13,060 bases of DNA from BOKV01 sp041742235 (GTDB lineage Bacteria > Pseudomonadota > Alphaproteobacteria > Rhizobiales > Rhizobiaceae): positions 1 through 13,060 of the forward strand of contig JBGSJA010000335.1 in assembly GCA_041742235.1 (NCBI GenBank), read 5' to 3'. Below, piece after piece: positions 6,226-11,982 of this stretch; positions within the stretch are counted from its first letter, which is position 1, and every line of letters begins with the position of its first letter. The position numbers and the translations under genes are program-made. The notes below the pieces were generated by a model. It had not been told where the DNA came from, searched no databases, and saw nothing but the letters and a program-made list of their open reading frames with translations.

Positions 6226-7023
6226 ATGCCTCGCGCCCCAACCTTGGACAATCCGTTGACGAACCTGCTGTGCACCGCGAACGGGCGCTCGGTATGCGCC
6301 GTCGCCGATCCGGCGTTGCGCGAAAAAATTGGCCGCATGTGCAGGGTTCGAAAGTTCAAGGCAGGCGATACAATCATCAGTGAAGGCAAGGAGCGCTCCA
6401 TTGTCGGCGTGGTTTCCAGCGGCGTCCTTAAGATGGCGAAGTCGATGGCGGACGGGCGTCAACAGATCGTCGGCCTGCTCCTGCCGTCCGACATGTTCGG
6501 CCGCGTGTTTCCCTCCGATGGCGGTGTCCTGGTGGAGGCGGCCAGCGAAGCGGTGGTCTGCACCTTCGACCGTGCCGCGTTTGAGGCGCTGCTACTGGCG
6601 AACCCGCAGATGGAGCACAAATTGCTGCTTTCCGTCCTCGATGAACTGGATGCGGCGCGCGACTGGATGTTGCTGCTTGGTTGCCAGACCGTGCGCGAGC
6701 GGGTGGCAACCTTTTTGCTGGTTCTGGCCCGGCGTGGTGCGGAAAGGTCTGTCCCCAACACGGCCTGCATTGCCGCGCGTGTGCGTGTTCCGGTCAGCCG
6801 CAAGGACATGGCCGCCTATCTCGGCACAACGCCCGAATCAATAAGCCGCGCAATCCACAAGTTCGCCCGCGACGGCTTGATCAGGATTATCGATCCGTTG
6901 TGCTTCGAGATCGTCCAGCGGCATGGCCTTGTCAGGGCTTCGGGGCGTGAGGAACTTCACGCCGTCGATGAAGACAGATTGGTGCAGCGGATGAATGTCA
7001 TGGGCCTTGTGACCGTCAAGTGA
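6226..7023 (+). CDS. Crp/Fnr family transcription regulator, Fnr-like with altered cysteine set
   Basis: A 265-residue regulator: N-terminal cysteine-containing segment, cyclic-nucleotide-type beta-barrel (about 35-125), dimer helix (about 128-160) and winged HTH (about 160-235). The recognition helix reads TTPESISRAIHKF; E204, S207 and R208 match the Fnr residues that read TTGAT. C16 and C24 have the spacing of the second and third cysteines of alphaproteobacterial FnrN/FnrL clusters, and C112 (EAVVCTF) aligns with the distal cysteine C122 of E. coli Fnr (SMVCEI). The expected first cysteine, near residue 13, is Asn; an additional C39 (RMCRVR) might replace it. So oxygen sensing by a 4Fe-4S cluster is plausible but uncertain. 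The ATG at 6226 follows GAAGG. An Fnr box upstream suggests autoregulation. The tail beyond residue 235 is longer than in E. coli Fnr. Confidence 0.92.
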   Translation: MPRAPTLDNPLTNLLCTANGRSVCAVADPALREKIGRMCRVRKFKAGDTIISEGKERSIVGVVSSGVLKMAKSMADGRQQIVGLLLPSDMFGRVFPSDGGVLVEAASEAVVCTFDRAAFEALLLANPQMEHKLLLSVLDELDAARDWMLLLGCQTVRERVATFLLVLARRGAERSVPNTACIAARVRVPVSRKDMAAYLGTTPESISRAIHKFARDGLIRIIDPLCFEIVQRHGLVRASGREELHAVDEDRLVQRMNVMGLVTVK

Positions 7024-7039
7024 TCGCACTGAAAGGCCT

Positions 7040-7053
7040 TTGACGCGCATCAA
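7040..7053 (+). promoter_or_regulatory. Fnr box downstream of fnr, part of an orphan class II promoter
   Basis: TTGA-CGCGCA-TCAA is a perfect core 17 bases after the fnr stop codon. On the plus strand an extended -10, TG-N-TATCAA (7073-7081), lies so that the box centre is exactly 41.5 bases before the predicted start at 7088. No annotated gene begins downstream; the next gene is convergent. AAAGGCCTTT (7032-7041) overlaps its left edge. Confidence 0.65.
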
Positions 7054-7118
7054 TGAACACCCATTGGAACGATGATATCAACGAAAACAAATTCAGGCGC
7101 CGGGGCGCGCCGCATCGG

Positions 7119-7132
7119 TTGATCCGGATCGA
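7119..7132. promoter_or_regulatory. near-match Fnr box inside the candidate sRNA
   Basis: TTGA-TCCGGA-TCGA differs from the core at one base. Its centre is about 38 bases after the predicted start at 7088, where a bound regulator would block rather than activate. The inner GATCCGGATC is itself a perfect palindrome. Could be chance. Confidence 0.3.
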
Positions 7133-7154
7133 AATTGCCCCTGGTCCGGATCGC

Positions 7155-7213
7155 AAAAGCGCGGGCGCGCATGTCCACAGCCCCCCAAGGCATGCGCGTC
7201 CGCGCTGTTTTTT
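7155..7213. terminator. bidirectional intrinsic terminator between fnr and the glycosyltransferase gene
   Basis: Arms GCGCGGGCGCGCATG (7159-7173) and CATGCGCGTCCGCGC (7191-7205) form a 15-bp stem with one G-U pair on the plus strand, around a 17-base loop containing CCCCCC. TGTTTTTT (7206-7213) follows directly on the plus strand. On the minus strand the stem (one A-C mismatch) is followed by GCTTTTGCG. It can end plus-strand transcripts from fnr or the candidate sRNA, and the converging glycosyltransferase transcript. Confidence 0.85.
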
Positions 7214-7234
7214 GGAAGTGCAGCCGTGTGATGG

Positions 7235-8518
7235 TTACGCGGCATCGCCTTCCGGCGGAATTACAGCGTCTCTAACCGCACTGGCGAGGTTCTGGAGAAT
7301 CCGCCACTCCTCCCGCAAGCCTTCGATCGTTGCCTGCAACTGGCGGTCGTCCAGCGGCTTCTTCAGCTTTGCCGCTTCGACGATCGTCCGGTACAGCGAA
7401 GCCGTCATTCCGCTCGTGATGGATTGGGAATAGCCTTCCGCTGTCTTGCGGGCGTTTTCCTTCATGCGGGCGCGCTGCGTTCGCCCGCTATTGCGCAAGA
7501 ACGCGATCGCCTCCGAGAACTCTTCAACGCTTGCCTCCTCGAGCAGCAGGCAGCCGTTTTCCATGTCGCGAACAACTTCGCGCGCACCGGGAGCATCCAG
7601 CGCCACGACCGGAAGGCCGGCCGCCATGGCCTCGGCCAGGACCAGGCCCTGCGTCTCGGACAGCGAGGAAAAGGCGAATACATCCATGGCAGCGTAGCAT
7701 TCGGCGAGCTCTTCTTGCTGAAGCGCTCCGGGGAAGTGAACCTGTCCGGACAGTCCACGCGACGCGAAAATGCGCAGCATTTCCTCCCGCATCGGACCCT
7801 TGCCTACAGCGATGAAATGCGTGCCAGGATGCGCATCCAGAAAATCGGCGACGCCCATTGCCAGGAATTCAAGGTTCTTTTCCGGCGCCAGCCTGCCGAC
7901 ATGGCCCACGACGAAGCCGCCGGAGGAAATCCCCAGCTGCTTGCGCAACGCAGCGCCATCTCCCGACGAAAAAAGCTCAACATCGATACCGGTTGGAATG
8001 ACCGTGACGGGGGCTTCCACTTCATGATGCGTCAGGAAATCGGCGATGCTTTCGCTCGGAGCGATGACATGGTCGCAAAGATCGCAATAGCCCAGCGCAA
8101 GGCTTCGCACGAGCCGCCGCAAGGCCGAGGAATCGCGCGCGACATAGTGCCCATACATTTCGTAACGCGTGTGGTAGGTGAAAACCACCGGCAGCTTTCG
8201 CATCGCGGCGATGCGCAATGCCGAGTGGCCCAGCAGGAACGGATGGTGCGAATGGACGATTTCCGGCGCGAATTCGTCTAGCAGCCGCTCCAGCGGCTTG
8301 CTGAATGGCAGCGGCACGGAAAACTCCGAACCGTTGAAATTCTGGATTGCGGGAATCCGGATGACGCCGGTCTCGATTTGCGGCGCGCCGGGATAGTCCG
8401 GCGCCACGACAAGCACCTGGTGCCCGCTGACGCGCAGCGTCGCGGCCAGCGTCTCCACACTGTGGGCGACGCCGCCGATATGCGGCGTAAAGGTATTGGT
8501 GAACATCAAGATGTTCAT
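7235..8518 (-). CDS. GT4-type glycosyltransferase, probably glycolipid-forming
   Basis: A 427-residue GT-B fold retaining glycosyltransferase. The N-terminal domain has the glycine loop FTPHIGGVAHS (10-20), then VHSHHPFLLG (88-97) and FTYHTRYEMYGHY (113-125). The C-terminal nucleotide-sugar domain has GHVGRLAPEKN (205-215) and the E-x7-E motif E288...E296 in SETQGLVLAEAMAAG, which binds the donor sugar nucleotide. The HHPF and YHTxYE motifs are typical of 1,2-diacylglycerol 3-glucosyltransferases and relatives, so membrane glycolipid synthesis from UDP-sugar is the best guess; a polysaccharide role cannot be excluded. No membrane span; it probably binds the inner face of the membrane through basic patches. 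The ATG at 8518 has only a weak AGGG upstream. It has its own promoter (8549-8576) and a shared terminator. It stands alone, without other lipid genes. Confidence 0.9.
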   Translation of the reverse strand: MNILMFTNTFTPHIGGVAHSVETLAATLRVSGHQVLVVAPDYPGAPQIETGVIRIPAIQNFNGSEFSVPLPFSKPLERLLDEFAPEIVHSHHPFLLGHSALRIAAMRKLPVVFTYHTRYEMYGHYVARDSSALRRLVRSLALGYCDLCDHVIAPSESIADFLTHHEVEAPVTVIPTGIDVELFSSGDGAALRKQLGISSGGFVVGHVGRLAPEKNLEFLAMGVADFLDAHPGTHFIAVGKGPMREEMLRIFASRGLSGQVHFPGALQQEELAECYAAMDVFAFSSLSETQGLVLAEAMAAGLPVVALDAPGAREVVRDMENGCLLLEEASVEEFSEAIAFLRNSGRTQRARMKENARKTAEGYSQSITSGMTASLYRTIVEAAKLKKPLDDRQLQATIEGLREEWRILQNLASAVRDAVIPPEGDAA

Positions 8519-8548
8519 TTAGACTCTACCCTGCAATGAGTCCTGTCC

Positions 8549-8576
8549 ATAAAATGTCTAAACAACAGGATGTCAA
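8549..8576 (-). promoter_or_regulatory. sigma70 promoter of the glycosyltransferase gene
   Basis: On the minus strand a perfect TTGACA (-35, 8576-8571) and TTTTAT (-10, 8554-8549, 4/6) are 16 bases apart. The predicted start near 8542 gives a leader of about 24 nt. The Fnr box at 8665 is too far to act on this promoter by class II geometry. Confidence 0.6.
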
Positions 8577-8623
8577 CAGAAGCTGAATTATCCGATTCCA
8601 CAATTTATGCGATCATTAAAATA

Positions 8624-8660
8624 TTTGGCGAGCGGTGCGCCCATCATGCTTTGGCGAGCG
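8624..8660. repeat. 11-bp direct repeat upstream of the hsp20 Fnr box
   Basis: TTTGGCGAGCG occurs at 8624-8634 and 8650-8660, starts 26 bases apart. The second copy ends 4 bases before the Fnr box. This could be a pair of sites for a second regulator or an upstream polymerase contact; no family recognised. Confidence 0.5.
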
Positions 8661-8664
8661 CGCA

Positions 8665-8706
8665 TTGACGCCAATCAATGCAGATGCCGTTCATTGCCTG
8701 TCAAAT
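8665..8706 (+). promoter_or_regulatory. Fnr-dependent promoter of the hsp20 operon
   Basis: TTGA-CGCCAA-TCAA (8665-8678) is a perfect Fnr core. TCAAAT (8701-8706, 4/6) lies exactly where a -10 should be if the box is centred at -41.5, predicting a start at 8713 and a leader of about 91 nt. No usable -10 is found at the mirrored position for the minus-strand gene, so the box most likely serves hsp20. Confidence 0.7.
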
Positions 8707-8803
8707 AACAAACGCTCGAAAGAGTAAACCAAAAGCCGGTCTGCCGATGCGAAGGTGGAATTGGCGGCCGGGTCAGGTGAAAACCGAACCAGGAGTGTTT
8801 GCC

Positions 8804-9319
8804 ATGGACGATCTGCAAAAAACCGTGCCCGCCAAGGGCGGGGAAAGCAAGGTTCCTGCCGCATCGGGCGAGTGGACGCCCTTTGAATCGCTGCGACGCG
8901 AGATCGACCGGATCTTCGACGATTTCCATCCGCTGGACTGGCGTTGGCCATCCATGCGCAGGGCCGCACAAGGCCAGAACTGGCCCGTGGCTCCGGCGAT
9001 GGACCTTGTCGAGCGCGAAGGCGAATATGAAATCACCGCCGAACTGCCGGGCATCGAGGAGAAGGATGTCGAGGTGAAGGTGGTCAACCGCATGCTCACC
9101 ATCAGCGGCGAAAAGAACGAGCAGAAGGAAGAGAAGAAGAAAGACTATTTCCTCTCCGAGCGCCGATTCGGTTCCTTCCAGCGCTCGTTCCAGCTTCCCG
9201 ATGGCGCCGAGGCCGACAAGATCGAGGCCCATTTCTCCAAGGGCGTGTTGACGGTGAAGGTGCCGAAGGCAGCGGGAGTGCAAAAATCCGAGAAGAAAAT
9301 CTCCATCAAGTCTTCGTGA
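8804..9319 (+). CDS. Hsp20/alpha-crystallin family small heat shock protein
   Basis: A 171-residue ATP-independent holdase that binds unfolding proteins in the cytoplasm as part of large oligomers. The N-terminal arm (1-60) contains WTPFESLRREIDRIFDDF, typical of class A-like bacterial sHSPs. The alpha-crystallin domain (about 62-155) has AELPGIEEKDVEV, LTISGEK and the family signature FSKGVLTVKVPK (144-155). The C-terminal I-x-I motif is ISI (166-168), needed for oligomer assembly. The ATG at 8804 follows AGGAG at good spacing; an in-frame ATG at 8678 overlaps the Fnr box and is rejected. First gene of a likely operon with the DUF2267 and phosphoribosyltransferase genes. The leader shows a GAAA-capped hairpin (about 8775-8784) near the ribosome-binding site but no recognised ROSE thermometer. 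Confidence 0.95.
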   Translation: MDDLQKTVPAKGGESKVPAASGEWTPFESLRREIDRIFDDFHPLDWRWPSMRRAAQGQNWPVAPAMDLVEREGEYEITAELPGIEEKDVEVKVVNRMLTISGEKNEQKEEKKKDYFLSERRFGSFQRSFQLPDGAEADKIEAHFSKGVLTVKVPKAAGVQKSEKKISIKSS

Positions 9320-9326
9320 ACACGGC

Positions 9327-9357
9327 GCCGGCCTTGCCGATCCATGTCAGGGCCGGC
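9327..9357 (+). repeat. intercistronic hairpin after hsp20
   Basis: Arms GCCGGCC (9327-9333) and GGCCGGC (9351-9357) enclose 17 bases, starting 8 bases after the hsp20 stop and ending 6 bases before the GGAGG of the next gene. No U-run follows, so it is not a standard terminator. It could protect the hsp20 part of the mRNA or lower translation of the next gene. Confidence 0.5.
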
Positions 9358-9376
9358 CCGATTGGAGGCAAAAAAG

Positions 9377-9805
9377 ATGAATGGCTCCGCGATTCCCGCA
9401 TTCGCCCAAGCGACGCAGCAGGCGGAAGAATGGGTGCATGAACTCGGCCGCTCGCTTGGCTGGCACGAACGCCGTGCGATGCGGTTGCTGCGCTCCGCGC
9501 TGCATGCGCTGCGCGACTTCCTCACCATCGGGGAAATGGCCGACCTGTCGGCCCAACTGCCTTTGTTGCTGCGGGGCGTGTATTTCGAAGGCTGGCAGCC
9601 AAACAGGACACCCGCCCGCAACCGAAAGAAAGAGGACTTCATCGCGCGGATCGCCGCCGATTTTCGCAATGATCCGATCGAAGACGCGGAAGCTGCGGTG
9701 GAAGCCGTATTCGCATTGCTCGACCGGCATATTTCGCAAGGCGAGATCAGCGAGGCTCGCAACGCCATGAAGAAGTCGCTTCGCGAACTCTGGCCCGCGC
9801 ATTGA
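9377..9805 (+). CDS. DUF2267 family protein
   Basis: A 142-residue, all-helical soluble protein. EEWVHELGRSLGW (18-30), then AMRLLRSALHALRDFLTIGEMADLSAQLP and LLLRGVYFEGW, match DUF2267, whose members pair two helical repeats: a first segment with alternating L/A and a G-E-x-x-D-L-x-A-Q-LP motif, then a second similar unit (EDAEAAVEAVFALLDRHIS, GEISEARNAM). Biochemical role is unknown; family members often sit in stress, Usp and anaerobic clusters, as here. The ATG at 9377 follows GGAGG 8 bases away; an in-frame extension to 9344 is rejected because it includes the intercistronic hairpin. Middle gene of the hsp20 operon, 57 bases after hsp20 and 33 before the phosphoribosyltransferase gene. 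Confidence 0.88.
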   Translation: MNGSAIPAFAQATQQAEEWVHELGRSLGWHERRAMRLLRSALHALRDFLTIGEMADLSAQLPLLLRGVYFEGWQPNRTPARNRKKEDFIARIAADFRNDPIEDAEAAVEAVFALLDRHISQGEISEARNAMKKSLRELWPAH

Positions 9806-9838
9806 GTGGGGCCAACGCATTGGACGAGGGGCAAGCCG

Positions 9839-10525
9839 ATGTTTCGCGATCGCCGTCATGCCGGGATCTCCCTCGCCGAGGAATTGGCGAGGCTTGACCT
9901 GCCCGACCCCCTGGTTCTGGCGCTGCCGCGCGGCGGTGTCCCTGTGGCGGCTGAGGTCGCCATGAAACTGAAGGCTCCGCTGGACCTTGTGATCGTCCGC
10001 AAGGTCGGCGCTCCGGGCAATCCGGAGCTTGCCGTGGCCGCGATCGTCGATGGCAATCCGCCGGATGTCGTGCTCAACCGGGAAGTCGTCGAAGCGTATG
10101 AACTCGATGACGATGCGCTGGCCGAACTGGTCAAGAAGGAGCGGCCCGAGCTGGAGCGCCGCCGCCATGCCTATCGCGGCAGGCGAAAGCTGTTGTCGGC
10201 CACGGGAAAGACGGCGATCCTTGTCGATGACGGGGCTGCCACCGGAACGACGATAAAGGTTGCCATCCGCGCCTTGAAGCGCCGCGAGCCCCGCGAGATC
10301 GTGGTAGCTATTCCGGTTGCCCCGCCGGACACCGTGGCGTCGTTGCGCCAGGAGGGTGTGCGGGTCCTTTGCCTGGTCGAGCCGGCTGATTTCAGGGCGC
10401 TGGGCTACCACTACCGCGATTTCACGCAGGTTTCAGATGCCGAGGTGACCGAAACGCTTGGCGCGGTCGCAAGGCTGCGCAAGGAAAACTGGCTGGCCCC
10501 GAAATCGGGCGGCGAACAAGCCTGA
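9839..10525 (+). CDS. phosphoribosyltransferase domain protein
   Basis: A 228-residue type I phosphoribosyltransferase fold. The PRPP loop is ILVDDGAATGTTIKVA (D130-D131, loop to T138), and LPRGGVPVAAEVA (29-41) forms the pyrophosphate loop; VRKVGAPGNPELAVAAI (53-69) is typical of this subgroup. The hood region carries a helical insertion (about 85-118). The reaction would use PRPP or release it from a nucleotide, but the base is unknown; members of this subgroup usually lie in alphaproteobacterial stress clusters with Hsp20 and Usp genes rather than purine genes. The ATG at 9839 follows GAGGGG by 8 bases; the longer in-frame start at 9806 lacks a site. Last gene of the hsp20 operon. Its stop is 3 bases from the convergent Usp gene stop. 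Confidence 0.9.
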   Translation: MFRDRRHAGISLAEELARLDLPDPLVLALPRGGVPVAAEVAMKLKAPLDLVIVRKVGAPGNPELAVAAIVDGNPPDVVLNREVVEAYELDDDALAELVKKERPELERRRHAYRGRRKLLSATGKTAILVDDGAATGTTIKVAIRALKRREPREIVVAIPVAPPDTVASLRQEGVRVLCLVEPADFRALGYHYRDFTQVSDAEVTETLGAVARLRKENWLAPKSGGEQA

Positions 10526-10528
10526 GCT

Positions 10529-11365
10529 TCAGTGCGCCATGAACAGCGATATTTTCGCAGCGTCGAGCATCGAATGCGTCACGCCGCCGAAAATGCGTTC
10601 GCGCAGCCGCGAATGGCCATAGCCGCCCATGACGATCAATTCGGCGCCGCAATCCGCCGCATGGCTCGAAATCACGGCGGATACCGGTTCGCCCGACGAT
10701 GCAAGCCGATCGACGCTCACCTTCACGCCGTGGCGCGAAAGCCATGCGGCGGCATCGGCGCCCGGCTCATCGCCATGGCCTGTTTCTCCCTTGACCGGAT
10801 CGACGAGGGTAAGCCGCACCTCCTCCGCCGCCCTCAACATCGGCAATGCCTCGCGTACCGCCCTTGCCGCCTCGAGGCGCGAATCCCAGGCGACGACGAG
10901 GCATTTTGGCGCAAGCGTCGGGATTGCCCCTGCCGGGCAAACCATCACGGGCCGGCCGGACGCGAACAGCGCCCCGTCCATCACCTTGGCCTTCAGGCGT
11001 TTGTCGGCCAGCAATTGCGGCCCGACGAAAGTGAGGTCGGCATAACGCGCGCGTCGCCCGATCACGTCGTCGGCCCAGCCCCCTTCCGGAAACTCGGTCG
11101 CGACATCGCTCGATATGCCGATGCCTGCAAGCAGCGCCTGGACAGCCTCGTTGCGATCGGCAAGGCGCATCATCTCCTTCTGCCGTTCCTGTATCCATAC
11201 ATCGGAGTTGATCACGGCATAGTCGCCGACTGGCGGCGGCGCGGCGAAAGCCACCAGGAGGACGGCAAGATGTGCGCCCGTATCCTCGCAAAGCCGGGCG
11301 GCGAGCTTGATATCTTCGTCGCCGCCATCGACGCCCGCAATGGTCAGTATGGTCTTGAACGTCAT
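10529..11365 (-). CDS. tandem universal stress protein (UspA family)
   Basis: A 278-residue protein with two Usp domains. Domain 1 (about 1-147) starts MTFKTILTIAGVDGGDEDIKLAARLC; domain 2 (about 152-278) starts KCLVVAWDSRLEAARAVREALP and ends with the nucleotide loop GGYGHSRLRERIFGGVTHSML. In that loop G247-x2-G250-x9-G260 is kept, but the next residue is Gly rather than Ser/Thr, which may change ATP binding. Domain 1 lacks a clear loop. Usp proteins aid survival in stress, energy limitation and low oxygen; partner unknown. The start at 11365 follows AAGGAG with 8-base spacing. It converges with the phosphoribosyltransferase gene. The Fnr box at 11469 lies upstream but has no good -10 at the proper distance for this gene, so Fnr control is less likely than for the divergent cytochrome gene. 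Confidence 0.92.
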   Translation of the reverse strand: MTFKTILTIAGVDGGDEDIKLAARLCEDTGAHLAVLLVAFAAPPPVGDYAVINSDVWIQERQKEMMRLADRNEAVQALLAGIGISSDVATEFPEGGWADDVIGRRARYADLTFVGPQLLADKRLKAKVMDGALFASGRPVMVCPAGAIPTLAPKCLVVAWDSRLEAARAVREALPMLRAAEEVRLTLVDPVKGETGHGDEPGADAAAWLSRHGVKVSVDRLASSGEPVSAVISSHAADCGAELIVMGGYGHSRLRERIFGGVTHSMLDAAKISLFMAH

Positions 11366-11468
11366 CGCTGTTCTCCTTGCGCCTTTTGCTGCCGCCCCGA
11401 CAAGTCAACAATGATACTATGGGCGCGGGACGCCGCCTTGCGCTCGATCAATCGAACCGGTCCCGGAA

Positions 11469-11510
11469 TTGATTGGTGTCAACGACCGGCAGCCCGCAAT
11501 GCGCGAAAGT
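11469..11510 (+). promoter_or_regulatory. Fnr box and predicted promoter of the cytochrome operon
   Basis: TTGA-TTGGTG-TCAA (11469-11482) is a perfect Fnr core. Class II geometry gives a plus-strand start near 11517, 22 bases before the cytochrome ATG, with GAAAGT (3/6) at the -10 place (11505-11510). The mirror geometry for the usp gene would need a -10 at 11441-11446, which reads CGAGCG, not promoter-like. Confidence 0.65.
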
Positions 11511-11538
11511 TTGCATTGTAGCGTGAGAGGTAAAAGCA

Positions 11539-11952
11539 ATGAAAAACTTGGCGTGGGGCATCGGCCTCGCAATAGTGGCCATGGCGGTCGCGGCGACTCC
11601 CGCCCCGGCACAGCAGATGGAATACGGACAGGCCGAGTTCCTCAATTCCTGTGCGATGTGCCACGGCCCCGAAGGCAGGGGTGACGGCGAATTCGCGATC
11701 AACCTTTCGAAGCAGCCGGCGGATCTCACGCAACTCACGAAAAGGAACAGCGGCGAATTTCCGTTTGCCCGGGTCTTCGGCGTCATCGACGGGCGCTACA
11801 TCATCGAGGGGCATGAAGGGCGCGATATGCCGCGCTGGAACCGGCTTTTCCTAACCGAGGATCTTGAATCCTATGCGCCGGAGGATGCCGAGGCGATCAC
11901 GCGCGAACGGATCCGCCTGCTGACGCTGTACGTCGAGACGCTGCAGCGCTGA
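11539..11952 (+). CDS. small mono-haem c-type cytochrome, exported
   Basis: A 137-residue precursor. Residues 1-24 form a Sec signal peptide (MKNLAWG, hydrophobic core, cleavage after APA). The mature protein binds haem covalently at CAMCH (C38, C41, H42) in the periplasm; M97 in HEGRDMPRW is the likely sixth ligand. The layout GPEGRGDGEFA after the haem site and GHEGRDMPRW near the middle resembles class I cytochromes associated with sulfur or c-type oxidase chains, but no exact family is certain. The start follows GAGAGG at good spacing. An Fnr box at 11469 predicts induction at low oxygen. It shares a likely operon with the phosphotransferase/kinase gene 30 bases downstream, an unusual partner. 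No oxidase or dehydrogenase genes are in view, so its redox partner is unknown. Confidence 0.9.
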   Translation: MKNLAWGIGLAIVAMAVAATPAPAQQMEYGQAEFLNSCAMCHGPEGRGDGEFAINLSKQPADLTQLTKRNSGEFPFARVFGVIDGRYIIEGHEGRDMPRWNRLFLTEDLESYAPEDAEAITRERIRLLTLYVETLQR

Positions 11953-11982
11953 GCAATAGTCCGGCCACGGGGAGGAATGCCC

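Larger units (their letters stand above)
7088..7213 (+). ncRNA. candidate Fnr-activated small RNA
   Basis: The predicted transcript of about 126 nt runs from the orphan class II Fnr promoter to a strong intrinsic terminator. It lies in the gap between the convergent fnr and glycosyltransferase genes and has no convincing open reading frame. It contains TCCGGATCG twice (7123-7131 and 7145-7153), and its terminator loop carries a run of six C, which could pair with G-rich ribosome-binding sites, as C-rich loops do in some alphaproteobacterial sRNAs. Evidence is promoter plus terminator only; it could also be the 3' untranslated region of fnr. Confidence 0.45.

Noticed and set aside
7053..7433. 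Plus-strand open frame of 126 codons after fnr
   Set aside because: Its ATG lies at the edge of the Fnr box, upstream of the predicted start; it runs through the terminator stem and into the 3' end of the glycosyltransferase gene, and has no ribosome-binding site.
8713..8803. ROSE-type RNA thermometer in the hsp20 leader
   Set aside because: The leader length fits, but I find no anti-Shine-Dalgarno segment such as TTGCT or CTCCT opposite AGGAG; only a short GAAA-capped hairpin is visible.
8675..9283. Minus-strand open frame antisense to hsp20
   Set aside because: Overlaps the complete alpha-crystallin gene; Leu-rich stretches arise from the reverse reading of Glu/Lys codons.
9802..9816. TTGA-GTGGGG-CCAA before the phosphoribosyltransferase gene as an Fnr box
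   Set aside because: One core mismatch, overlaps the stop codon of the previous gene and has no -10 at a fitting distance; operon read-through explains expression better.
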